Of a stretch of DNA of 32,426 nucleotides, positions 7,085 through 13,992 are shown in pieces (positions within the stretch are counted from its first letter, which is position 1; each line of letters begins with the position of its first letter). The position numbers were made by a program, and so were the translations under genes. The notes under the pieces are model-generated. The model ran no database searches. It was not told the origin of the DNA and saw only the letters and a list, made by a program, of their open reading frames with translations. Location of the stretch: contig CAOKPI010000018.1 of assembly GCA_948470605.1 (NCBI GenBank), positions 1 to 32,426 on the forward strand. The letters are read 5' to 3'. Source of the DNA: an uncultured Clostridium sp. GTDB taxonomy: Bacteria > Bacillota > Clostridia > TANB77 > CAG-508.

Positions 7085-8347
7085 TTAGCTCCTCAACAGA
7101 TCAATCCAAGAATAGACGACCTTTTTAGACATAGTAAACAAATTCATTTTTTCCACATCATTTTTAGCTACAATATCGACAGTAGATAAAGTTTGCCCAT
7201 CTAAAGAAAAGGAAACCTGACCTAATTTTTGTCCAGCAGTAACAGGGGCAGAAACCGTATCATCTAAAATTAAATTTTGTTCTATATTTTTATCTTTTCC
7301 TTTTTCAATCAAAGTACCGCTATTGCCAGATAGGATAGCATCAACATGAGAACGAACTCCTTTATTCACATTTATCGTTTTTACTACTTCATCTTTTTTT
7401 CCAAATTGTTTAAAGGAAAAGGTGTTGAAACCATAATCCAATAATTTTTGTGCTTCTGCAAAACGCACTTTAGTAGAAGGAGCTTTCATAATAACAGCAA
7501 TTAAAGATAGGTCATCGCGTGTGGCACTTGCTGATAAATTGTATAAAGCTAAACCAGTAGAACCAGTTTTTAAGCCAGTAGCCCCTTTGTAAGTACGAAT
7601 CAATTTGTTGGTATTGGTAAGTTCTGATTTTCCATCACGTAAAGAATCTGTCCAGATAGTTGTATATTCAGTTATTTGAGGATGATTATTTAATAATTCC
7701 TTTGACATCAAAGCAATGTCAAAACTAGAGGTTACATGACCATCTTCATCTAATCCATGACAATTTTTAAAAGTCGTATCTTTCATGCCTAAACTTTTTG
7801 CCTTATCGTTCATCATTTGAACAAATCCTTCTTCAGAGCCTCCTAGGTATTCTGCCATAGCAACTACGCAATCATTAGCAGAAGCCACGCAAATAGCTTT
7901 AAGCATTTGGTCAACGGTTAGGGTTTCTCTGGGGTCTAACCAAATTTGAGAACCGCCCATAGAGGCAGCATTTTCACTACAAGGAACCGAATCGGTTAAA
8001 GCAATTTTTCCTTCATCAATGGCTTCCATAATTAGCAGAATACTCATCACTTTGGTGACAGAAGCAGGTCGTAATGATTCATGACAATTATGTTCATATA
8101 ATACTTGACCAGTGGATTGCTCGATTAAAATAGCAGATGCTGATTCGAGATTTAAAGTGTTAGAGTTAGTTTCTTCTTTTTCATTTTCTGCATTGGTAAC
8201 AATTGTGTTGTTTGTTTGATTCGTATTGGTAGTTGTAGAGTCACTAGACCACACATAGGTGGTTTCTTCTGCAAAGCATGGTAAGGTAAAAGAAAATAGT
8301 ATTGCGATGATAAGCAATACAGATATCGATAATTTTATTTTGTGCAT
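7085..8347 (-). CDS. D-alanyl-D-alanine carboxypeptidase (S11, DacF/PBP5-like)
   Basis: Serine DD-carboxypeptidase that trims the terminal D-Ala of peptidoglycan stem peptides outside the membrane (420 aa). A signal peptide (residues 1-26, ending PCFA) precedes a Thr/Asn/Glu-rich linker (about 28-65). The catalytic triad motifs are all present: SVTK (Ser96, Lys99), SAN (156-158) and KTG (260-262). A PBP5_C beta domain fills about 305-395, and the C-terminus ends in an amphipathic anchor (KKVVYSWIDLL). The start was placed at 8347 because GGAGGG lies a few bases upstream; earlier in-frame starts would bury the signal peptide. It is divergent from the 155-aa gene at 8457. It could be a spore-cortex DacF or a vegetative DacA; I cannot decide. 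Confidence 0.9.
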   Translation of the reverse strand: MHKIKLSISVLLIIAILFSFTLPCFAEETTYVWSSDSTTTNTNQTNNTIVTNAENEKEETNSNTLNLESASAILIEQSTGQVLYEHNCHESLRPASVTKVMSILLIMEAIDEGKIALTDSVPCSENAASMGGSQIWLDPRETLTVDQMLKAICVASANDCVVAMAEYLGGSEEGFVQMMNDKAKSLGMKDTTFKNCHGLDEDGHVTSSFDIALMSKELLNNHPQITEYTTIWTDSLRDGKSELTNTNKLIRTYKGATGLKTGSTGLALYNLSASATRDDLSLIAVIMKAPSTKVRFAEAQKLLDYGFNTFSFKQFGKKDEVVKTINVNKGVRSHVDAILSGNSGTLIEKGKDKNIEQNLILDDTVSAPVTAGQKLGQVSFSLDGQTLSTVDIVAKNDVEKMNLFTMSKKVVYSWIDLLRS

Positions 8348-8395
8348 AAAAATCCCTCCAATTGATAATAAACTATATGTTAAAATTAAAAAAAA

Positions 8396-8424
8396 ATGAC
8401 AAATTCTTGATTTTATGCTATAAT
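8396..8424 (+). promoter_or_regulatory. promoter with extended -10, for the 155-aa gene
   Basis: ATGACA (8396-8401), a 17-bp spacer, and TGC-TATAAT with the TATAAT at 8419-8424. Confidence 0.65.
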
Positions 8425-8456
8425 TAAAAAGATTAATAATACAAGGAGGTCGGTAC

Positions 8457-8924
8457 ATGATTAGAAAAAATGTAAGTCAGGTACTAGAGTTTTTACGGAA
8501 GCAACCACAGCAAGTAGGAACTGCCAAGCTACTTGGCGTCAAGGTTTTATTATTAGGCAACGATTTAGATGTTGCAAAGAAAATATGTGCAAATATTACT
8601 CGAAGCAATACGTGGTTTAAGGCACATATGAAATCTAATAGTGAACCAGTTCTTTCTGTGTGGTATGGAGATTTAGAACCATGTCTTGGCAGTATATGCT
8701 ATTGTACGGAGGATTTTGCTGAAGAAGTGGTTCAGCTATTTCGGGAACAGACCAAGAAGGAAGGTAACATTCAACTTTTAAGTATTAAAGTGATATTACC
8801 TGAAAAAGCTGATACGAATAAGATTTCAAAGTATATTGTTAAAAATTATCCGGAATACAAGGTACAATCCAAAAGGCAAGGAGGCTATCCTGTTGTAGCA
8901 ATTGGAGACAAAAAGAGAGAATAG
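8457..8924 (+). CDS. hypothetical protein, 155 aa
   Basis: I do not recognise the family. The protein is soluble, mixed alpha/beta, without signal peptide or membrane segment. A cysteine-containing stretch (EPCLGSICYC, about residues 75-84) might bind metal, but no classical zinc motif is formed. The first half alternates hydrophobic strands (GVKVLLLG) and helices, and the second half repeats that pattern (LLSIKVILP), suggesting two similar subdomains. The start is unambiguous: AAGGAGGT six bases before the ATG, and an extended -10 promoter just upstream. It ends at a strong hairpin (8937-8968), so it is probably monocistronic, divergent from dacF. Confidence 0.75.
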   Translation: MIRKNVSQVLEFLRKQPQQVGTAKLLGVKVLLLGNDLDVAKKICANITRSNTWFKAHMKSNSEPVLSVWYGDLEPCLGSICYCTEDFAEEVVQLFREQTKKEGNIQLLSIKVILPEKADTNKISKYIVKNYPEYKVQSKRQGGYPVVAIGDKKRE

Positions 8925-8936
8925 TAAACGAACCTC

Positions 8937-8968
8937 GGGACTCAGACCATTTATAGGGTCTGAGTTTC
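8937..8968 (+). terminator. hairpin terminator after the 155-aa gene
   Basis: ACTCAGACC (8940-8948) pairs with GGTCTGAGT (8957-8965), extended by two G-U pairs and one G-C pair. The following tail TCATTTAT is only moderately T-rich. Confidence 0.6.
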
Positions 8969-9000
8969 CTCATTTATGAAAATTTTAATTATATTGAAAA

Positions 9001-9117
9001 ATGACACATTCAAGTAAAGAGAGGTTCAAAAAGAAACGTTCATATCCCTTGAAAAAGAAAAACATTTATGATAAACTTACCAAAGTTAAAAAAGCAAAAG
9101 ATGGAGAAATAAAATGA
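9001..9117 (+). CDS. possible 38-aa basic peptide, coupled to the next gene
   Basis: Small open frame starting MTHSSKERFKKKRSYPLKKK. About 40 percent of its residues are Lys or Arg. Its TGA overlaps the ATG of the glycosidase gene (ATGA at 9114-9117), the classical sign of translational coupling. Against it: no Shine-Dalgarno precedes its own ATG, and Lys-rich frames arise easily in A-rich DNA. It may instead be untranslated leader. Confidence 0.35.
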   Translation: MTHSSKERFKKKRSYPLKKKNIYDKLTKVKKAKDGEIK

Positions 9118-10194
9118 AATTAGATATCAAAAATAATACAACCAGAACTATCCCAAAGAACAGGGGATACGGATTAGACCAATATTATGAAGAAGAAAGA
9201 ATGGTAAAACAAGTTAGAGAAGCCAAACGAAAAAAGAAAAGAAAAAAGAAAAAAATACTATTATGTCTTAAAATTTTACTAACATTAGTTATTTTAGGAA
9301 TTGTATTCCTATTCTTATTTTTTAAAACAAATTTATTTCAGAAATACAAAGAACTATGGGTACAAACAGCCATGACAACTATGAATCATCAATATTTGGC
9401 AACTTGGTTCCTATCAAATGAAGAAATTGAAGAAATTATGAAAAAGTTAGAAGTGGAAAACAATGAAAATTCTAATTCAGACAATATTATGATAGTAGAA
9501 CTAGAGGAAGAAAAAGAAATTACAGTAGAAAAAATAACAGGAAAAGGCTATGTTGGGTTTGTTATGATAGTGCCAGATGCTTCTAAAGTGAAATTAGTAG
9601 ATGGAAGATTATCACGGAAGAGGTTCCCAATTAAGCGAAATTGTTAAAAAACACAAAGCGATTGGAGGGATTAATGCAGGCGGATTTGCAGACCCAGATG
9701 GAAAAGGTTCTGGAAATATACTAAGGGATGCTGTTATTATGGATAAAAAGATGGTATATGGAAATAAGTCAACAAGATACAGTTTGATTGGATTAAATGA
9801 AGAAGGAAAATTGATATTGGGAAAATATACTTATCAAGAAGCTTTAAAGGCAGGAATTGAGTCAGCTGTTGAATTTGGACCTTTCATTATTGTCAATGGT
9901 AACAATCAAATAAAGAATTCAAATGCAGGAGGAATACACCCTAGAATGGCGATTGGACAAAGGAAAGATGGTACAATGATATTTGTAGCAATTGATGGCA
10001 GACAACCAGGATATAGTATAGGGACAAATCTATTAGAATTACAAAATATATTTGAGAGATACGATGCCTATAATGCTGCTAATTTGGATGGTGGTTCTTC
10101 TGCTACAATGTATTATGATGGAAAAGTGGTAAATAAAACGTCAACACCAATGGGAGAAAGATATTTGCCAAATGCCTTTATTGTAGAAAAATAA
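9114..10194 (+). pseudogene. phosphodiester glycosidase (NAGPA-domain) protein, frameshifted
   Basis: Membrane-anchored exported protein, about 359 aa if the frame is restored. The N-terminus is cytoplasmic and very basic (AKRKKKRKKKKILL), followed by one transmembrane segment (about 49-70). The NAGPA/phosphodiester glycosidase domain starts near residue 140. Reading stops at 9647 in the first frame, while the rest of the domain (GGINAGGF, NLDGGSSATMYYDG, LPNAFIVEK) continues in the +1 frame to 10194. The second frame is blocked upstream by TAG at 9598, so the shift lies between 9601 and about 9640. Dropping one G at 9603/9604 gives the smooth junction VDEDYHGRG. No other lesion is visible. 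It may be a recent mutation or an assembly error. The SD TGGAGA precedes the ATG. Confidence 0.8.
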
Positions 10195-10203
10195 GATGGG
10201 AAA

Positions 10204-10324
10204 AATTGCCAAGAGGGACAGACCTTTTTGGCAATCTTTCTGTTTTTTAACTAAAATTTTAATCATTAAAAATTTATAGATAATTATAATTGATTGCCAA
10301 AAAGGTCTGTCCCTCTTGGCAATT
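10204..10324. repeat. GGGACAG palindrome C (33-bp arms)
   Basis: Perfect 33-bp inverted repeat, 10204-10236 with 10292-10324, around a 55-nt AT-rich spacer. Each arm is itself a small dyad: TTGCCAA and TTGGCAA flank GAGGGACAGACC. It lies between two convergent genes and can form a strong hairpin on either strand, so it may act as a bidirectional terminator. Confidence 0.92.
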
Positions 10325-10327
10325 GTT

Positions 10328-11048
10328 TTATTTTAAAGCAAGTAGAGTAGTAGTAACGGTGGTACCGTCTGTGTAAGCTAAAATTTTCACATCATTTCCA
10401 GAATCGTTTCTGAATTTTAAATCATAACTACCATAGGCAACTGCTGCATCTTTACCTTTTGCAATATAAGGAACAGAATTGCTATGAGCATGTCTTTCTG
10501 TTACAACTAAGCTAGGAACTGATAAAATGGCGTTATACAAAGTGGTACTAATCTGACAGTTTCCGTCCACCTAATCCTTTTTTCTTATTTCCATTTTTAT
10601 CAAAAATATCAGCTTTTTGATAGCCTTTACTAGTAGAAGATTCTCCTACTGTTTGGCAAAAGGAGAAGGTGTTGCCGTTTTTTACAATGGTTTCATTTAA
10701 AGTGTTGCAAGTAATGGAAATATTATTTTGACGAGCAGAGTCTTTGTTATAGATTTTAGTGGAAAAAGTTGCAATCTGTTCTTCTGTGGTAGGTGCTGAA
10801 GTATCTTGTGATTCAGTTATCCCTTGCTTTTTTTCATTTGCTTCTGAATCGTTAGAGTTTTCTTGCTTGTTATTCTCTTTATCATAGTTTTCTTTGTGGG
10901 CATTCTCATTATGATTTATGGAAGTTTTTCCAGCTTTGTAATTAGTTTCATTGGGATTCGTAGAACGATTTCTAAAATAGAAATAAATTCCACCACCAAT
11001 TAGTAAAATAGCGATAATACTTATGATTATCCAACTTTTTTTGTTCAT
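10328..11048 (-). pseudogene. VanW-like exported protein, frameshifted
   Basis: VanW-family protein, about 239 aa if repaired. A short cytoplasmic start is followed by a transmembrane segment (about residues 6-22), a long Asn/Lys/Glu-rich linker and the VanW domain (NGNTFSFCQTVGESST, then CQISTTLYNAIL, VVTERHAHS, AAVAYGSYDLKF). The first frame ends at 10548 after GLGGRKLSD; the domain resumes in another frame with GNCQISTTLYN. Removing one C at 10565 (plus-strand coordinate) restores the family motif GLGGGNCQIS. Both halves are otherwise intact. The start at 11048 has GGTGATT upstream. It faces the frameshifted glycosidase gene across palindrome C. Function of VanW proteins outside vancomycin clusters is not known; an envelope role is likely. 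Confidence 0.82.
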
Positions 11049-11090
11049 TTTAATCACCAAACATAGTGTAACCAAAAACATGACAAATTA

Positions 11091-11119
11091 TTGACATTTT
11101 TGAAAAATAAAAGTATAAT
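11091..11119 (+). promoter_or_regulatory. consensus promoter for the 54-aa membrane protein
   Basis: TTGACA (11091-11096), a 17-bp spacer and TATAAT (11114-11119): a perfect housekeeping match. Confidence 0.85.
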
Positions 11120-11157
11120 AAATGTGTAGTGTTCTTTTAAAAAAGGAGAAAAGAGAG

Positions 11158-11322
11158 ATGCTAAGAAGAAACTGGAAAAGAATTGGTATGATAATTTTGA
11201 TTGTAGCTTGCATTTTTAATGTGATGGGGAAATTAATTCATAAATTATCCTTGAATAAAGAAATGCTATATTCAGCAGAATATATGCAAGAAGAACAACA
11301 AAATGAACAAAATCAAAAATAA
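11158..11322 (+). CDS. small single-pass membrane protein, 54 aa
   Basis: Not recognised. A basic start (MLRRNWKR) is followed by one transmembrane helix (about residues 9-25, IGMIILIVACIFNVMG) and a polar Glu/Gln/Asn tail, which predicts an N-in, C-out orientation. AAAAGGAG lies about ten bases before the ATG, and a perfect consensus promoter lies about 40 bases upstream, which makes real expression likely. The next gene, rpmE, has its own promoter only a few bases after this gene ends. Confidence 0.7.
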   Translation: MLRRNWKRIGMIILIVACIFNVMGKLIHKLSLNKEMLYSAEYMQEEQQNEQNQK

Positions 11323-11325
11323 TGC

Positions 11326-11354
11326 TTGAAAAAATAAAAAAAATATGTTATGAT
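11326..11354 (+). promoter_or_regulatory. rpmE promoter
   Basis: TTGAAA (11326-11331), a 17-bp spacer and TATGAT (11349-11354). AGAGGTG supplies the SD before the ATG at 11402. Confidence 0.7.
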
Positions 11355-11401
11355 AAACAACAGTCAAATTATTTTTAACAGGAAAAAGAGGTGAACTTGA
11401 A

Positions 11402-11602
11402 ATGAAAGAAGGAATACATCCAAATTATAACCAAACAACTATCACATGTGCATGTGGTAACGTGATAGAGGTTGGTTCTACTAAAAAGGATTTAAAAGTA
11501 GATGTATGTTCTAAATGCCATCCATACTGGACAGGTAATTTAAGACAAGAAACAGTTGGTGGTAGAGCAGATAAATTTAAGAAAAAATATGGTCTTGCTT
11601 AA
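11402..11602 (+). CDS. rpmE: 50S ribosomal protein L31 (zinc-binding type)
   Basis: Large-subunit ribosomal protein bL31, 66 aa, the normal length. It starts [10 protein letters not shown] and carries the zinc ribbon CAC (Cys16, Cys18) and CSKC (Cys36, Cys39), so this is the C+ zinc-containing paralogue expressed when zinc is plentiful. The segment HPYWTGNLR and the basic C-terminus are typical of the family. It has its own promoter and terminator and is therefore monocistronic. In many Clostridia rpmE neighbours rho or prfA; neither is here. Confidence 0.98.
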   Translation: MKEGIHPNYNQTTITCACGNVIEVGSTKKDLKVDVCSKCHPYWTGNLRQETVGGRADKFKKKYGLA

Positions 11603-11619
11603 AGCAAGAAGAGAATACA

Positions 11620-11664
11620 AAAACCAATATGAGATAAATGCTTTTTCTAATATTGGTTTTTTTA
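11620..11664 (+). terminator. rho-independent terminator after rpmE
   Basis: AAAACCAATA (11620-11629) with TATTGGTTTT (11651-11660) and a run of T to 11663. The inverse strand also ends in T-rich sequence, so it may serve the convergent gene as well. Confidence 0.75.
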
Positions 11665-11669
11665 TATTA

Positions 11670-12335
11670 TTATTTTTTTAATTTCTGAATATCAACATCT
11701 CTAATTTCATCATAAACATTTAATTTGATTTTTTGATTGGTTAAAGGAAATAGAATATATCCCTTTTGTGTTAAGAAGATAGGATAATTAAAATTTTCGA
11801 TAAATAACTCAACATTTCCATTATCATTTGAATCATAGCCATAACCAATTTCTATAAAATCATCGTTTTCGTTTTTTATAAAAAGTATAACATAAGGTCT
11901 AAAATCCTGATTAATATCAAAGATTTCATAAGTAGCTAAGTATAAATTTTTGAAATCTATGTTTTCTAGAGATAAATTTTTTATATATTTAATATCTAAA
12001 AGATTCATTTTTCGACTGTCCTCGTGCATATAATTGTAATCATCTAGTTCTTTAACAGGAATACGATGAAAACCATTCACGAAATATAAATTAATGGTAT
12101 TTCCTAAATCATAATCAATATAACTTTTCATATCTAATTTTCCCCATAAAGAGACTAAATCTTCGTTATATTTTTTCTTTTCGTTTTTATCTAAAAGCTC
12201 CAAAGTATAAAGATTTTCAAAATAATTATAATCAACTGAATTGGCAAAACGTCCTTTTTTATATATTTTTGTGTAGTCGTATTGGTATTTTCTTTTACTA
12301 GTATGTGTTTTTAAGAAAGAATCAAATTTTCCCAT
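11670..12335 (-). CDS. hypothetical protein, 221 aa
   Basis: Not recognised. It is soluble, very rich in Tyr, Asn, Asp and Lys, without signal peptide, membrane helices or cysteines. The C-terminal half looks beta-rich (FRPYVILFIKNENDDFIEIG, VELFIENFNYPIFLTQKGYI), as in immunity-like or SMI1/KNR4-like proteins, but no signature is clear enough to assign. Minus-strand AAAAGGAGTAAG precedes the ATG. It is the only minus-strand gene between rpmE and miaB and is separated by terminators and promoters from both. Composition and isolation suggest an accessory gene. Confidence 0.65.
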   Translation of the reverse strand: MGKFDSFLKTHTSKRKYQYDYTKIYKKGRFANSVDYNYFENLYTLELLDKNEKKKYNEDLVSLWGKLDMKSYIDYDLGNTINLYFVNGFHRIPVKELDDYNYMHEDSRKMNLLDIKYIKNLSLENIDFKNLYLATYEIFDINQDFRPYVILFIKNENDDFIEIGYGYDSNDNGNVELFIENFNYPIFLTQKGYILFPLTNQKIKLNVYDEIRDVDIQKLKK

Positions 12336-12500
12336 TTTCTTACTCCTTTTCCTATTAGTGTTTTCTGAATTTTTTTATAATTTACAATTATTTGTTTTAA
12401 GATTTAATTGTATTTTTTAGAATAACAAAGCAGTATTTAGATATTCATAATTTAATTATAACATGAAATAGAAAAATGACAAGAAAGAGTTAAAAAAATC

Positions 12501-12529
12501 TTGCAAAATGTAGAAAAATGTAATAAAAT
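12501..12529 (+). promoter_or_regulatory. miaB-mutS promoter
   Basis: TTGCAA (12501-12506), a 17-bp spacer and TAAAAT (12524-12529). A small hairpin CAATGT/ACATTG lies between it and the SD. The remainder of 12336-12500 is AT-rich with no other recognised feature. Confidence 0.6.
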
Positions 12530-12579
12530 AAGCAAGTATCATGGCAATGTGAAAAACATTGATATCATGGAGGTAAAAA

Positions 12580-13992
12580 GTGAACAAAGCAGAGGAAATC
12601 AAAAAACAAAAACAATATATCCAAAAAATAAAAGAAATAAATCAAAATCAAGCATTAAAATATAGCGTACTAACTATGGGATGTCAGTTAAATGAAAACG
12701 ATTCCGAAAAATTATGTGGCATGTTAGAACAAATGGGATATGAAAGGACAGAAAATCAAAAAGAAGCAGATTTGGTATTATTTAATACTTGTTGTGTTAG
12801 AGAAAATGCAGAAGATAGGCTTTTTGGAAAATTAGGAGAACTCAAAAGGTTAAAAGAGGAAAAAGGTATTATCATTGCGATTGGCGGATGTATGATGCAA
12901 GAAAAGCATATCACTGACAAAATCAAGGAAAGCTATCCATTTGTGGATATTCTGTTTGGAACGCATACCCTACATAAATTTCCACAAAACTTATATCAAG
13001 CTTTAGAAGAAAAGAAAAAGCAAGAAGATATTATTGACATCGAGGGCGAAATTTATGAAGGTTTACCCATTAAAAGAGATAGTAAAATCAAGGCTTCTGT
13101 TACGATTATGAATGGATGTAATAATTTTTGTAGTTATTGTATTGTACCATATGTGCGTGGAAGAGAAAGAAGCAGACAGCCAAAAGATATTATTGAGGAA
13201 ATAAAAGATTTGGCAAAACAGGGTTATCAAGAAATTACTTTATTGGGGCAAAATGTGAATTCTTATTTAAGAGTGGAAAAAGAAAAAGGAATTGAATTTG
13301 AACCACATGAAGGAGTCAATTCTTTTGCTACTTTATTAAAAGCCATTAATAAGGTAGATGGAATCGAAAGAATTCGTTTTGTATCACCACATCCAAAAGA
13401 TTTTACAGATGATGTAATCGATGCCATTGCTACTTGCGATAAAGTATGTAAATTAGTGCATTTGCCTTTACAATCTGGTAACACCAAAGTGTTAAAAGAA
13501 ATGAACCGAAAATATACCAAAGAGCAATATTTGGCATTGGTGGAAAAAATGCAAAAAAGAATTCCAAATCTGACTTTATCAACTGATATTATTGTAGGAT
13601 TTCCAGGAGAGACAGAGGAGGAATTTGAAGATACCTTAGATGTTGTTAGAAAAGTGAAATTTGAACAGGTTTATATGTTTATTTATTCAAGAAGAGTGGG
13701 AACACCAGGAGATAAGATGGAAAATCAGATTCCAGAAGAACAAAAACATCACAGATTTAATCGATTAAAAGCTTTCGTGGAAAGCCAGATTCAAGAAAAT
13801 AATCAAAAATATGTGGGAACGATTCAAAAAGTTTTAGTGGAAGGCGAGAGCAAAAATAATAAGGATTTATTGACGGGAAGAACGGATAGTAACAAGGTAG
13901 TTATTTTTGAAGGAAGCAAAGAGTTAATTGGTACAATGCAAGATTTGAGAATTGTTTCAGAACATATGTGGTATTTGAAAGGAGAAATGTAG
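12580..13992 (+). CDS. miaB: tRNA-2-methylthio-N6-dimethylallyladenosine synthase MiaB
   Basis: Radical SAM methylthiotransferase that converts i6A37 to ms2i6A37 in tRNAs reading UNN codons (470 aa). The auxiliary 4Fe-4S cluster cysteines lie in MGCQLNENDSEK (Cys35), NTCCVRENAEDR (Cys71) and IGGCMMQ (Cys104). The radical SAM motif CNNFCSYC provides Cys180, Cys184 and Cys187. The C-terminal TRAM domain occupies about 400-468. The start is GTG at 12580 behind GGAGGT with seven-base spacing. It ends at a TAG that directly abuts the mutS ATG, so the two are cotranscribed, a common clostridial pairing. Confidence 0.97.
   Translation: MNKAEEIKKQKQYIQKIKEINQNQALKYSVLTMGCQLNENDSEKLCGMLEQMGYERTENQKEADLVLFNTCCVRENAEDRLFGKLGELKRLKEEKGIIIAIGGCMMQEKHITDKIKESYPFVDILFGTHTLHKFPQNLYQALEEKKKQEDIIDIEGEIYEGLPIKRDSKIKASVTIMNGCNNFCSYCIVPYVRGRERSRQPKDIIEEIKDLAKQGYQEITLLGQNVNSYLRVEKEKGIEFEPHEGVNSFATLLKAINKVDGIERIRFVSPHPKDFTDDVIDAIATCDKVCKLVHLPLQSGNTKVLKEMNRKYTKEQYLALVEKMQKRIPNLTLSTDIIVGFPGETEEEFEDTLDVVRKVKFEQVYMFIYSRRVGTPGDKMENQIPEEQKHHRFNRLKAFVESQIQENNQKYVGTIQKVLVEGESKNNKDLLTGRTDSNKVVIFEGSKELIGTMQDLRIVSEHMWYLKGEM

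Noticed and set aside
9601..9647. Programmed +1 frameshift in the glycosidase gene
   Set aside because: No slippery codon followed by a rare codon or stop is visible at the junction, and the same type of lesion occurs in the neighbouring VanW gene. Mutation or assembly error is simpler.
11158..11322. DivIC/FtsL-like septum protein
   Set aside because: One membrane helix and a polar tail are present, but there is no coiled coil and the length (54 aa) is too small.
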